Shown piece after piece: positions 30,545 to 39,555 of a stretch of 64,000 nt of DNA. Each line of letters begins with the position of its first letter. Position 1 is the stretch's first letter. Location: positions 124,001-188,000 of the forward strand of contig NZ_JACYXJ010000003.1 in the NCBI RefSeq assembly GCF_014842925.1. The letters run 5' to 3'. Below the pieces are notes generated by a model, which saw only the letters and a list, made by a program, of their open reading frames with translations, searched no databases and was not told the origin of the DNA. This stretch comes from Roseibium polysiphoniae. GTDB lineage: Bacteria; Pseudomonadota; Alphaproteobacteria; Rhizobiales; Stappiaceae. A program made the translations under genes and the position numbers.

Positions 30545-31132
30545 ATGACAATTGAAATCAGGATTTTGAAGGGCGATGAACTTGAGGCGGCTCTCCCGGA
30601 CCTCGCCAAGCTTCGCATCAAGATCTTTCGCGACTGGCCCTACCTTTATGACGGCACGATGGAATATGAGCAGGCCTATCTGTCGCGCTATGCCCAGACC
30701 GAGGGAGCGGTCATCGTCGGAGCCTATGACGGCGACACCCTGGTGGGCGCTGCGACTGGGGAGCCGCTGGAACAGGAAGTGATCCAGTTCCGTGGTCCGT
30801 TCGAGGACAAGGGGCTGGACCCGCGCGAAATCTTCTATCTGGCAGAAGCCCTGCTCGATCCAGCCTATCGCGGTCAGGGAATTGGTCATCTGTTTTATGA
30901 TGAGCGTGAAGCCCATGCCAAGGCGCTGGGGTTCTCGACGGCGGCCTTTTGCGCGGTTATCCGCCCGGACAACCACCCGCTGAAACCGGACAACTATTCG
31001 CCGCTGGATGATTTCTGGCGCAAACGCGGCTATGACAAACTTGCCGGCGGGATCGTGCATTTCCCCTGGCAGGATGTGGGCGAGGACGTGGAGAGCGAGA
31101 AGCCGATGCAGGTCTGGATCCGCTCGCTCTAA
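30545..31132 (+). CDS. GNAT-family N-acetyltransferase
   Basis: This 195-residue protein starts at ATG 30545 with a GAGGA box. Motif A for acetyl-CoA binding is visible as LLDPAYRGQGIGHLFYDERE, preceded by GAATGEPLEQEVIQF, a typical beta-strand/bulge region. The C-terminal half includes DDFWRKRGYDKLAGGIVHFP. Acceptor unknown. It is monocistronic and ends in a terminator shared with the converging SIMPL-domain gene. Confidence 0.9.
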   Translation: MTIEIRILKGDELEAALPDLAKLRIKIFRDWPYLYDGTMEYEQAYLSRYAQTEGAVIVGAYDGDTLVGAATGEPLEQEVIQFRGPFEDKGLDPREIFYLAEALLDPAYRGQGIGHLFYDEREAHAKALGFSTAAFCAVIRPDNHPLKPDNYSPLDDFWRKRGYDKLAGGIVHFPWQDVGEDVESEKPMQVWIRSL

Positions 31133-31161
31133 TCGGTATCTACCTCTGAAACTTGGAACAA

Positions 31162-31199
31162 AGCCGGAGCCCGCATCAAAGGGGCGCCGGCTTTTTTGT
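31162..31199. terminator. Terminator between the GNAT and SIMPL-domain genes
   Basis: AAAGCCGG-AGCCC pairs imperfectly with GGGGCG-CCGGCTTT and is followed by TTTTGTTT on the plus strand, about 30 bases after the GNAT gene stop. Confidence 0.7.
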
Positions 31200-31205
31200 T
31201 TGAGC

Positions 31206-31997
31206 CTACTGGTCCAGTTCCCAGACGATGGTGACATTGGCCGAGAGCGTCTCCTGGCCTGCCTCGATCGGAACGGCAGCTTCCGCCATCATCATTTTGT
31301 CCGCGCGCATGGCATAGGGACGCGGCGCGATCGCTCCGCTTTCAGAGATCGACAGGACCCGGCCGAGCGATACGCCTGCGGCTTCTGCGTAGAGCGCGGC
31401 CTTGGTTCTGGCGTTTTCAACGGCAGCCTTGCGTGCCGCGTCCATCTTCTTGTCCGCGTCGCTCACCTGGAACGAAATGCCGCCGACCTCATTTGCGCCG
31501 GACCGCACGACCGTGTCGAGAATGGCGCCCAACTTGTCGAGATCGCGCACCTGGATGGTGACACCATTTGAAACTTCATAGCCGACGATCTTCAGTGGCT
31601 GGTTGGGATCGTCGCGGCGATCCGCATAGCGCGGATGAATGGAAAAGCCGCTTGTCTGTATGTCTTTTGCGGCGATGCCTGCCTCTTTGATTTTGGAGAT
31701 GACCTCGTTCATCGCCTGGGTGTTGCTGGACAGGGCTTCAGGGGCTGACTTCGCCGGTGTCACGACGCGCGTCGTCACGACGCCCATGTCCGGAGCCAGC
31801 GAGATCTTGCCCTGGCCGGAAATCGTAATGGTCGCCGGGGTCTTGCTCTCATCGGCATGGGCTGGTGCCGGTACCAGCGGAGAGAGCGCGAAAAGTGCTG
31901 CGATCAAAAAGGTGCCGGCGGCCTTTCTGGCGCTGGTTTCGCCTTCGTGGCGGCGGGTCTGCGGCAGGCGCGAAAGGGGCTTAGAAAACAAGATCAT
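31206..31997 (-). CDS. SIMPL-domain (DUF541) periplasmic protein
   Basis: The 263-residue product has an N-terminal signal peptide (AGTFLIAALFALSPLVPAPA, cleavage near AHA) after a basic 25-residue lead. One DUF541/SIMPL domain follows (TITISGQGKISLAPDMGVVT, then KDIQTSGFSIHPRYADRRDD). Family members such as YggE are periplasmic and linked to oxidative-stress tolerance, but the biochemical activity is unclear. The lead before the hydrophobic core is long, so an internal start is possible. Its 3' end faces the GNAT gene. Confidence 0.9.
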   Translation of the reverse strand: MILFSKPLSRLPQTRRHEGETSARKAAGTFLIAALFALSPLVPAPAHADESKTPATITISGQGKISLAPDMGVVTTRVVTPAKSAPEALSSNTQAMNEVISKIKEAGIAAKDIQTSGFSIHPRYADRRDDPNQPLKIVGYEVSNGVTIQVRDLDKLGAILDTVVRSGANEVGGISFQVSDADKKMDAARKAAVENARTKAALYAEAAGVSLGRVLSISESGAIAPRPYAMRADKMMMAEAAVPIEAGQETLSANVTIVWELDQ

Positions 31998-32100
31998 ACC
32001 TCACATAAAATCGCGGCGGGGACCGCTTGTCTTTTAACGAGCCTATCTTTCAGTCCGATTGCGGCACGGCAAAGGCGTTTCGGTTCATCTCCGGTTCAGG

Positions 32101-33177
32101 TCAGCCGGCCGGTTCGTCGCCTTCGAGCCTTTCGGGAAACACTGCAATGTCGCCATTGGCGGACAGGAGGACCGCTATCGGGCGCGACCGCTCGAATTTG
32201 GCGCAGATGATCAGGATCACCACGGTCAGCGGGACACAAAGGACCATGCCGACCACGCCCCAGATCGCCCCCCAGAAGGCGAGGGAGATCATGATGACCA
32301 GGCCGGAAAGGTTCAGACTGGAGCCCATCAGCCTCGGCTCGATGAGGTTGCCGATCGAAAACTGGATCGCGCCCAATCCGGCGACGATCAGAATGAAGGG
32401 ACCCAGCGTGTCGAAAAACACCAGCGACAGAAGCGCGGGAAAGATCACGCTGACGAGCGAGCCAATGGTGGGAATATAGTTTAGCAGAAAGGCGATGAAG
32501 CCGAAGAGGGCTGCATAGGGCAGCCCCATGGCCCAGAGGATCAGGCTGGTGAGAAGACCAGTTGCTATGCTGACGACGGTCTTGATGCCGAAATAATGCA
32601 GGATGGACCGGTTGATCTCTTCGCGCAGGGCAAAGGCAGCCCGCGCGCGCGCAGGCGTGGCGAAGAGTTTTTCGAACTTGTGGTCGAAGGTCGACTGCTC
32701 GAGCAGAAGAAACAGCACATAGATGAACACAAGCGAGGCGGACCCGGCGATTGTAGTGATGAAGCCTGCGCCTGCCGTGACCAGTTTCGGCAAGATGGCG
32801 TCCGGCAGGAAGTCCTGCAGCTCCAGCGGATCGTTGAGCTTGATCAGGGCGGCGAACTGATTGAAGACCTCCTCGAGCCGCACCTGATAGGCCGGAGCGT
32901 CTCGTGCCAGCTGTGTCAGATTTTCTGCAACCATATCCAGAATGAGGGTCGATGTCAGAAAGATCGTCACCAGCGAGAGCGGGAAGGCGATCCAGCCCGG
33001 CAGGCGCCAGGCGCCGAAGGGAACAAGCTGAAAGCCGTGGGACAGGGCATTGATCAGGTACCAAACGATCAGGGCGATGGCCAGGGGCAAGAGCAGCGCC
33101 CGGCCTGTGACCAGCAGCCAGCCGACAAGGCAGACCAGGATGAGGCTCAATGTGATGCTGAGCAGCGATGACCGCAT
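32101..33177 (-). CDS. AI-2E-family (PerM/TqsA-like) transporter
   Basis: From ATG 33177 (AAAGGGA box) the 358-residue membrane protein has about eight helices with the family segments LLPLAIALIVWYLINALSHG, AMGLPYAALFGFIAFLLNYI followed by PTIGSLVSVIFPALLSL, and LIEPRLMGSSLNLSGLVIMI then GAIWGVVGMVLCVPL. The substrate is unknown: members include the E. coli AI-2 exporter TqsA and Na+/H+ antiporters. The open frame extends 99 codons upstream, but that part has no family similarity that I can see. The last core-genome gene before the tRNA. Confidence 0.9.
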   Translation of the reverse strand: MRSSLLSITLSLILVCLVGWLLVTGRALLLPLAIALIVWYLINALSHGFQLVPFGAWRLPGWIAFPLSLVTIFLTSTLILDMVAENLTQLARDAPAYQVRLEEVFNQFAALIKLNDPLELQDFLPDAILPKLVTAGAGFITTIAGSASLVFIYVLFLLLEQSTFDHKFEKLFATPARARAAFALREEINRSILHYFGIKTVVSIATGLLTSLILWAMGLPYAALFGFIAFLLNYIPTIGSLVSVIFPALLSLVFFDTLGPFILIVAGLGAIQFSIGNLIEPRLMGSSLNLSGLVIMISLAFWGAIWGVVGMVLCVPLTVVILIICAKFERSRPIAVLLSANGDIAVFPERLEGDEPAG

Positions 33178-33491
33178 GATGTTCCCTTTGGATCCATGGC
33201 CTTGATGGCTCTCATCGCTACACGCTTCGGCGCGGATTGGAAAGGGATCGGCAGCTTCCAGGTGGCCAGCTGCGCCCGCCTGATCAAGCGAAACCGGAGC
33301 ACTTAAAGGCAGGCGGCACCAACCATTTTCAGCCTGTTGTGCGCCGCGATTTGCTGAAAGCGCACGATTTCCAAAAGAGGCCATCAGACAACCGCCAAAG
33401 CGCTTGCGGCGCAAAGAGGCTTTGGTGTAGTTAGCAGGTGTCCGGTCACTGAATTCGTTGCAGGTTGCTGCCACATGTCAGTCCGTCGACA
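33178..33491. other. Intergenic region upstream of the tRNA gene
   Basis: About 310 bases without a convincing gene. It must contain the promoter of the transporter gene (minus strand) and that of the tRNA (plus strand); neither is certain by eye. Confidence 0.35.
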
Positions 33492-33568
33492 GGGCCTGTA
33501 GCTCAACTGGTTAGAGCCGTCCGCTCATAACGGATTGGTTGGGGGTTCGAGTCCCTCCGGGCCCACCA
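33492..33568 (+). tRNA. tRNA with anticodon CAU (probably tRNA-Ile2, otherwise elongator tRNA-Met)
   Basis: A complete cloverleaf can be drawn. The acceptor GGGCCTG pairs with CGGGCCC with one G-U. The D arm is GCTC/GAGC, the anticodon stem GTCCG/CGGAT encloses the loop CTCATAA, the T arm contains GGTTCGAGTCC, and the CCA end is encoded. Anticodon CAU fits elongator Met or the lysidine-modified Ile2. The variable region TTGGT resembles Ile2 in other bacteria, so I lean to Ile2. It sits at the border between conserved chromosome and accessory DNA. Confidence 0.95.
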
Positions 33569-33935
33569 TTCTTTCTGGTTGCATAATGGAGGTTACGCCT
33601 AGCGGTGTAGCTCGCCACGCAAAACTGGAATGTTTGACACGGCGAACTGGAATTTTCAGTTTTTGCGTGGTTTCAGGCGCGCTGGGCGGTGAATTGACGT
33701 TTTCGCCACCCGTTTTCAAGCTTCAGTGCCGATGCAAGGGCGTCTTTTGAATACCGCTTGAAGACCCTTTAAACCCCGTTAAATCGCCATTTATGGCGCC
33801 AGATAAGGGCGGGAAACGGACGTTCGTTGCGATCCGAACCAACGGCAATACAGCGGGTCGGGCTGCCGTTCGCACAGCCCCCTGAACCGTCAACATGGCA
33901 TCGGTGCGAACTGCTCGCATCGAGTTGGTGTCAGT
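33569..33935. other. Non-coding stretch after the tRNA with a hairpin and short repeats
   Basis: No gene is visible. CCACGCAAAA-CTG at 33615 pairs with CAGTTTTTGCGTGG ending at 33670, and AACTGGAAT occurs twice between the arms. This looks like the leftover terminal repeats of an insertion sequence, possibly of the IS21 type. No integrase is nearby. Confidence 0.4.
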
Positions 33936-34844
33936 TCAACGAGTCACGGCACCGGACTGGCAAACATCTATGAAGGCCCGTAGCGGGGCAGGAGTCGAGC
34001 GACTCGGGTAGTAAAGGTGCGGCCCCTCCTGTGTTGGCCACCAGTCCCGCAGAATGGGGACAAGCGCGCCTGTGGCCATGTCTTCGTCCAGCCAATTGCG
34101 GAATGCATAAATGATTCCGATCCCGTTGCGCGCATAGCTTCGCCCCGTGTCAAGCGCAGCAACACCGAGTACAAGCCGGTTGACCGGTTCGACCCGGACT
34201 GACCGTTTCCCGGATTGCAGGTCCCATGGGAGCAATGGGCCGCCTGGCAGGCGATATCGGATCGCATCATGCGCGGTCAGCTCTTCCGGTTTCCGAGGGA
34301 CACCGTGGGCTTGCAGATAGGCGGGCGATGCCGCCAGCGCTAACTGCTGCTTCCTCGGTCCGATCGGGATCGAAACCATGTCCTGTTCCAGCAGGGAGCC
34401 GTAGCGGATGCCCGCGTCGCACCCTGCGGCGACAATGTCGATCAAGTCGCTTTCCACAATGATTTCAACTTCCACACTGGGGTGGCGTGTCCGGTATTCG
34501 GCCAATAGCGGTGGCAGGATATCCGGCACTACGGCTCCCGGTACGTTCAGTTTCAGCCGTCCCTTCACCTCACCGCCCAGGTTGGCCGCCTCGACACAGG
34601 CCGCATCCAGTTCTGAGAGCAATGGTGCGATGCGATCCGCAAGCTGTTGCCCTGCGTCGGTGGCATGCAGGCTGCGCGTCGTGCGGCGCAGCATCGGGAC
34701 GCCGAGCTGCGCCTCGATCCGGGTGATTGTCGTGCTGATCTTGGAGGGAGCCACACCAAGTCTTCGGGCTGCGGCCCGAAAGCCCCCCTCGCGGAGGACC
34801 ATGAGAAAGACGGCGAGATCATCGATGGAGACACTGTTCTTCAT
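33936..34844 (-). CDS. LysR-family transcriptional regulator (CrgA/AaeR-like group)
   Basis: From ATG 34844 the 302-residue protein has the HTH LREGGFRAAARRLGVAPSKI at residues 15-34 and the effector-domain stretches GRLKLNVPGAVVPDILPPLL and AGCDAGIRYGSLLEQDMVSI. It is divergent from an NmrA-like reductase gene 117 bases away, the classic layout in which the LysR protein controls its neighbour. LysR regulators of this type with NmrA or quinone-reductase partners often respond to electrophiles; that is inference here. The frame stays open far upstream of 34844, but through sequence that belongs to the other strand's promoter and gene. Confidence 0.9.
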   Translation of the reverse strand: MKNSVSIDDLAVFLMVLREGGFRAAARRLGVAPSKISTTITRIEAQLGVPMLRRTTRSLHATDAGQQLADRIAPLLSELDAACVEAANLGGEVKGRLKLNVPGAVVPDILPPLLAEYRTRHPSVEVEIIVESDLIDIVAAGCDAGIRYGSLLEQDMVSIPIGPRKQQLALAASPAYLQAHGVPRKPEELTAHDAIRYRLPGGPLLPWDLQSGKRSVRVEPVNRLVLGVAALDTGRSYARNGIGIIYAFRNWLDEDMATGALVPILRDWWPTQEGPHLYYPSRSTPAPLRAFIDVCQSGAVTR

Positions 34845-34961
34845 AGAGAACAAGGTATTCAAAATTCGATGGTTTTCCAACCTAAGGAGAACAGTCATGC
34901 TGCCCGCTGATGGAAATGCCGTACATGGCGCGGCGCAGGAAAGACGATTGGAGACGGGATT

Positions 34962-35825
34962 ATGCTTATCGTTACAGGAGCTTCCGGAAAGTTGGGGCGC
35001 ATGATCGTTGATGCGCTGCTGCATCATGTTCCTGCAGAGCGCATTGGCGTCAGCGTCCGCGCGCCGGAGAAAGTGGCTGACCTTGCCAAGCGCGGCGTGC
35101 GTGTCCGGCGCGGCGACTACTCTGAGCCCGACAGCCTGCGCCACGCTTGGGAAGATGCCGAACGGATACTGCTGGTGTCCTCCAATGCCGCGGCCACGGG
35201 GGGAGATCCGCTGAAACAACACGAAACGGCCATCGCGATCGCCAAGGAGGTGGGCGTGCAGCGGCTGTTCTACACCAGCCAGGTCTCGAGTTCTCCGGAC
35301 TCGCAGTTCCCGCCCGGACGCGATCACGCCGCGACTGAGAAGATGCTGGCAAGTGCCGGGATAGCCTGGACCGCACTGCGCCATGGGTTCTACGCTGACA
35401 GTATACTCGCCATGAATGCGAAAGGCTTCGAGAGCGGCGTATTGACCGGCCCGGAGGACGGCAAAGTCGCCTGGACGGCCCACGAGGACCTGGCAGCGGT
35501 CGATGCTCTCTTGCTGGCCGGGCGCGAGTTCATAGATGGTCCGACGCCACCGCTGACCGGGAACGAGGCGTTAGACCTCACCGACCTTGCGCATTTGGCG
35601 GGTGAAGCGTCTGGACGAACGATTGAGCGGTGCTTCGTCAGTGAAGACACCATGGTGGAAAATGCGCAGCGTGCAGGTGCACCGGCAGGCGCCATCGCGG
35701 TCATGGTGGGTTACTATCGCGCGGCATTGGCTGGCGAATTTGCGACCCTTGATCCGACGCTGCAAAAGCTCCTCGGTCGCCAACCGACAGCCGTTCGGGA
35801 CGTGTTTGAGAGCATATTCAGCTAA
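34962..35825 (+). CDS. NmrA-like NAD(P)H-binding quinone oxidoreductase (YtfG/azoreductase-like)
   Basis: This 287-residue protein starts at ATG 34962. The N-terminal MLIVTGASGKLGRMIVDALL is the NAD(P)-binding GxxGxxG motif of atypical short-chain dehydrogenases. RLFYTSQVSSSPDSQFPP, TEKMLASAGIAWTALRHGFY and the absence of the classical YxxxK pair place it with QorB/YtfG-like quinone reductases and NmrA proteins. It probably reduces quinones or other electrophiles in the cytoplasm. Regulation by the divergent LysR gene is likely. Confidence 0.88.
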   Translation: MLIVTGASGKLGRMIVDALLHHVPAERIGVSVRAPEKVADLAKRGVRVRRGDYSEPDSLRHAWEDAERILLVSSNAAATGGDPLKQHETAIAIAKEVGVQRLFYTSQVSSSPDSQFPPGRDHAATEKMLASAGIAWTALRHGFYADSILAMNAKGFESGVLTGPEDGKVAWTAHEDLAAVDALLLAGREFIDGPTPPLTGNEALDLTDLAHLAGEASGRTIERCFVSEDTMVENAQRAGAPAGAIAVMVGYYRAALAGEFATLDPTLQKLLGRQPTAVRDVFESIFS

Positions 35826-35979
35826 GACCTGACACGCGACGGCTACCAAACCATTGGCACAGCGGATGTGATCTCGAAGTGGTCACCTCTTTCCGCCAAT
35901 CGCCAACGTCAACAAGGACCCGTTCCTGCCGTTCATTGCAAACCCACCAACATCCGAAATGGGTCGAAAACTGACCATC

Positions 35980-36354
35980 TCACGCCTGCGGCACGACCGG
36001 CAAGAAGTAGTGCAACACCACCTTCACGGCCCCACCGCTAAAACTCCCTCCATTTGCAGTCAGCCTGACCGGCGTATCCGAGTAGAACGCCTGCGGCCCG
36101 ATCACCCCGGCATTGGTTGAGCCAGCCGCGATCCCGAGCGATCCGCCGAACTTGGATGTCTCACCCGATAACCCGCAGTCGTAGGAGGTTGCTCCTGTAA
36201 TGGTCGTCGTTGTCCGGGTTGAGACGCCAAAGACGATCGCCCGGTTTGGAATGACGATCGAGGTGTCGACGCTAGCGCCGGACAAGCCGGACCAGAAACA
36301 ATTTGAAGACCAGCGGAACTTGCGGGCGCCTTCGAGCTCAGTCCGACCTCCGCA
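35980..36354 (-). pseudogene. Fragment of a DUF2793-type phage-tail/GTA-associated protein (C-terminal part only)
   Basis: The open stretch follows directly after, and in the same frame as, the stop codon of the HlyD-like gene. Its sequence (GASVDTSIVIPNRAIVFGVS, TTTTITGATSYDCGLSGETS, GVIGPQAFYSDTPVRLTANG) is the conserved C-terminus of DUF2793 proteins, which in alphaproteobacteria belong to phage tails or gene-transfer-agent-like particles. The first methionine-equivalent (TTG 36285) has no ribosome site and the N-terminal several hundred residues are missing. It is a remnant and suggests phage-derived DNA was replaced by the secretion genes. Family assignment is from memory. Confidence 0.65.
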
Positions 36355-37659
36355 TCACCGCTCTCGCATTGCATGTGCGATTTGATCGCGAACTGGCTTG
36401 ATCAGATAAGATAGCACTGTTCTGTTTTGCGTGGTCATGAAGGCCTCTACCGGCATTCCAGGCACGAGAGCGGCCCCGCCTAGTTTCGACAGCTCAGCCT
36501 CATCGATCGCAAGTCTGGCGGTGTAGTAGCTGAGGCCTGTGCGTTCGTCCTCTGTCAGATCAGCGGAAATCGTCAAAAGGCGGGCGTTGAGTTCCGGAGT
36601 TGTGCGCTGATCGAAACTGGGAAAACGAACCCTGGCACGCTGTCCCTGTCCAAGCTGATCAATATCGACTGGCCGGACCTGGGCTTCCACGATGAGCTTG
36701 TCTTCTCGCGGAACAACCAGCATGATGGGTTCGCCAGCAGCAACCACACCACCGATGGTATGAACAGCCAGCTGATGGACGTAGCCTGTCTGCGGTGCGC
36801 GCAAGTCGACACGCTGCAACTGATCTTCTGCAGCAATGCGTTGTTCGGCAAGGCGGGCCAATTCGGATCGAACCTCCTGCAGCTGTTCAAGAACCTCTGC
36901 ACGGAAATTCTCGTCGATCTGGAGGATCTGGATCTCTCTTTCGCTGATTGCTTCCCGAGCCTGGGCAATTTGAGCAATCAGACTGCCATGCTCACCGCGC
37001 AAGCGGGTTTTCTCGCGGCGCAATGACGTCACGCGGCTTTTGGAGACCAACTGCTTCGCCAAGAGGGCATTGAGGTCAACAAGTTCAAGATCGATGAGCT
37101 CGATCTCTTGCGCTTTTGCGTCCAGCTGCGCCTCCAGGCCCTCAATCTGCCGATCCAGCTGGGTGATCTGCTCGCTGAGCTGCTGACGTTGACCTGACAG
37201 CGAGTTCCGCCGTGCCTCAAACAAGAGTTTTTGGCCGATTTCAACTTCAGTCAGACTGCGGGTTCCGCCCGGCCCTAGAAATGCAATCACAGTTCCGCCG
37301 TCACGCTCGGCAAGTAGCCGTTTTTCCTGAGCTTCGAGTTCAGCAAGCTGCTTGGTAATCACGGCAAGGTTCGCGCGCGTCACGGTGTCATCAAGGCGAA
37401 GTAGCAGTTCTCCGGCCTCCACCAAGTCACCATCATCGACCTTGATCTCACGCACGATCCCGCCTTCCTGATGCTGGACCTGCTTGATATTGCTTTCCAC
37501 CACCACGGTCCCTGAGGTCACGACAGCGCCCGATATGCGGGCCACAGCCAACCACCCACCGAGGCCGACGACAACTGTAAGGCTGATCAGCAGTACTGCA
37601 AGCAGATGCGCTTTGACTGTTCGTTTGAGATGAGCATCGCTACCTGGCTCCGCGTTCAT
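36355..37659 (-). CDS. HlyD-family type I secretion periplasmic adaptor (PrtE-like)
   Basis: This 434-residue protein has one N-terminal membrane helix (about 14-35, LLAVLLISLTVVVGLGGWLA) and the membrane-fusion layout GTVVVESNIKQVQHQEGGIV. A long coiled coil follows at about residues 90-290 with many Glu, Gln and Arg heptads, then LRAPQTGYVHQLAVHTIGGV and the C-terminal MPVEAFMTTQNRTVLSYLI. It connects the ABC exporter with an outer-membrane TolC-like channel. It overlaps the ABC gene by four bases (ATGA). No TolC homologue is encoded nearby. Confidence 0.95.
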   Translation of the reverse strand: MNAEPGSDAHLKRTVKAHLLAVLLISLTVVVGLGGWLAVARISGAVVTSGTVVVESNIKQVQHQEGGIVREIKVDDGDLVEAGELLLRLDDTVTRANLAVITKQLAELEAQEKRLLAERDGGTVIAFLGPGGTRSLTEVEIGQKLLFEARRNSLSGQRQQLSEQITQLDRQIEGLEAQLDAKAQEIELIDLELVDLNALLAKQLVSKSRVTSLRREKTRLRGEHGSLIAQIAQAREAISEREIQILQIDENFRAEVLEQLQEVRSELARLAEQRIAAEDQLQRVDLRAPQTGYVHQLAVHTIGGVVAAGEPIMLVVPREDKLIVEAQVRPVDIDQLGQGQRARVRFPSFDQRTTPELNARLLTISADLTEDERTGLSYYTARLAIDEAELSKLGGAALVPGMPVEAFMTTQNRTVLSYLIKPVRDQIAHAMRER

Positions 37660-39377
37660 GCCCTGCCTCCAACACTGGCCACCGGCAAAACCACTTTCTT
37701 GAGAACCTCGTCCTTAGGCCCGAAGGCAACTGCCTGTCCTTCCCTCATGCAAAGGACCTTATTCGCTGCGGTAATCGCACTGGGACGATGCGCGATCACA
37801 ACGACAATGGAGCCACGCTCGCGCATCGCCATGATTGCATTGGTCAAGGCATTTTCGCCTTCTGCGTCGAGGTTGGAGTTGGGCTCGTCGAGCACAATCA
37901 GGAACGGGTCGGCGTAGAGCGCACGAGCCAGTGCAAGGCGCTGGCGCTGGCCTCCTGACAGATTGAGACCCGCTTGCCCAATGACAGTATTGTACCCATC
38001 CGTCAGCCCGACAATCAGGTCGTGAACATCAGCAAGTCTGGCAGCTTCGGTAATTGCCTCAGGACTCGCGTCGTCGCGAAAGCGCGCAATATTCTGCGCG
38101 ATGGTGCCGTCGAAGAGTTGCAGATCCTGGGGCAGGTATCCGATGAAGTCGCCACGTCGATCAATCGGCCATTGCCTGATATCCGCTCCATCGTAAGAAA
38201 CCACGCCGCGAAGAATTGGCACTGCCCCGACAAGCGCTCTTGCCAGCGTCGATTTGCCTGAACCAGAGGGCCCGATGATGCCAAGACCATCTCCGGCGGC
38301 AAGATCAAATGAAACATTGGTCACGAACGGCGTTTGCTCGCCGAAGGGCCCGCAACTTACCTTCTCCAGGGACAGTGACGTCTGAGGTAAAGGCAATTCC
38401 AGTTTTGGCTTCTCTTCTGCCGCCAATGGAAGCCACTCTTTCAAGCGATGCAAGGCCTGACGACAGGCGACAAAGCTCCGCCATTGCGCCACGGCCTGTT
38501 CAATCGGCGCAAGCGCCCTGGAAGTCATGATCGACGCAGCAATCATGACGCCCGGCGTGATTTCCTGTTGGATCGCGAGCCAGGCTCCGGCGCCCAGGAC
38601 GGCGGATTGCAATACGAACCGGACCGTCTTGATCAGCGTCGAGAAAAATCCACCCCTGTCAGAGGCCCTCAATTGGGTCGCCCGAAACCCGTCGTTGAGC
38701 AACTCCCATTTTGCCGTCAAGGCCCCTTCCATCCCCATTGCCTGGATTGCTTCCGAGTTCCGCTTGCCCGCTTCGACTTCGGCGGCACGGCCGCCTGCCT
38801 TGCGGCTCGCTTCCGCGACTGGCGTCTTTGAAAACACCTCATTCAGGCCAATCAATCCGGAAATGACCACTGCGCCCCCGAGAGCAACAAAACCCAAGAT
38901 CGGATGAAACAGGAAGACGAGCGCAATGTAGAAAGGCAGCCAGGGTAGGTCGGCAATCGCAGCAGGCCCCGCACCGGAGAGAAATTGACGGACAGTATCA
39001 AGGTCTTGAACTGGACGCATGTTTGCCGATCGGCGACCAAGACGAACAGGCAGGCTTGTCGAAAGGCGAAAGACCGCACCAGACATACTCGCATCGATCC
39101 GGTGAGCCAGACGTGCGAGCACACGGCTTCTGAGGCCCTCCAGAACGCCGTAGAAGGCATAAAGTACAATTGCCAGGCTGCCGATCACGACGAGGGTCGG
39201 CACTGACCCGCTTGCAAGGACCCGGTCATAGACCTGAAGCATGAACAGCGGTCCGGTCAACATCAAGAGATTGATAAGAAAGCTGACAAGACCAACCGCA
39301 GTCAAGGCAAAGCGGACGTTGCGGAAAGCCATCGAGAGGACTGAAGCGGCACCATCCGGCGTCTCTGAACTACGCAT
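37656..39377 (-). CDS. Type I secretion ABC transporter, permease/ATPase (PrtD-like)
   Basis: The 573-residue fusion of six-helix membrane domain and ATPase is typical of RTX protease/adhesin exporters. The membrane part (residues 15-300) includes LTGPLFMLQVYDRVLASGSV. The ATPase has Walker A GPSGSGKSTLARAL, the signature LSGGQRQRLALARALYADP, Walker B FLIVLDEPNSNLDAEGE and the H-loop IVVIAHRPSAI. There is no N-terminal C39 peptidase-like domain, so it fits exporters that use an uncleaved C-terminal signal. It lies 178 bases downstream of the large RTX gene on the same strand, the presumed substrate. Confidence 0.96.
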   Translation of the reverse strand: MRSSETPDGAASVLSMAFRNVRFALTAVGLVSFLINLLMLTGPLFMLQVYDRVLASGSVPTLVVIGSLAIVLYAFYGVLEGLRSRVLARLAHRIDASMSGAVFRLSTSLPVRLGRRSANMRPVQDLDTVRQFLSGAGPAAIADLPWLPFYIALVFLFHPILGFVALGGAVVISGLIGLNEVFSKTPVAEASRKAGGRAAEVEAGKRNSEAIQAMGMEGALTAKWELLNDGFRATQLRASDRGGFFSTLIKTVRFVLQSAVLGAGAWLAIQQEITPGVMIAASIMTSRALAPIEQAVAQWRSFVACRQALHRLKEWLPLAAEEKPKLELPLPQTSLSLEKVSCGPFGEQTPFVTNVSFDLAAGDGLGIIGPSGSGKSTLARALVGAVPILRGVVSYDGADIRQWPIDRRGDFIGYLPQDLQLFDGTIAQNIARFRDDASPEAITEAARLADVHDLIVGLTDGYNTVIGQAGLNLSGGQRQRLALARALYADPFLIVLDEPNSNLDAEGENALTNAIMAMRERGSIVVVIAHRPSAITAANKVLCMREGQAVAFGPKDEVLKKVVLPVASVGGRA

Positions 39378-39555
39378 CTTGGGTTCGATACTCTATGGAA
39401 TGGGAGGAGTGTGAAAGATGGGCAAACAGCGCGGCTCACACAGACTGTGTGCAGTACGCCTGCGGCCCCCGAGCGAGGCGGGAGCCACAGAAGTGCATCT
39501 AAATGGCGCTGACTGTAGCCGCCATGTACCGCGTCACCACGACGAACCCGAGGCC

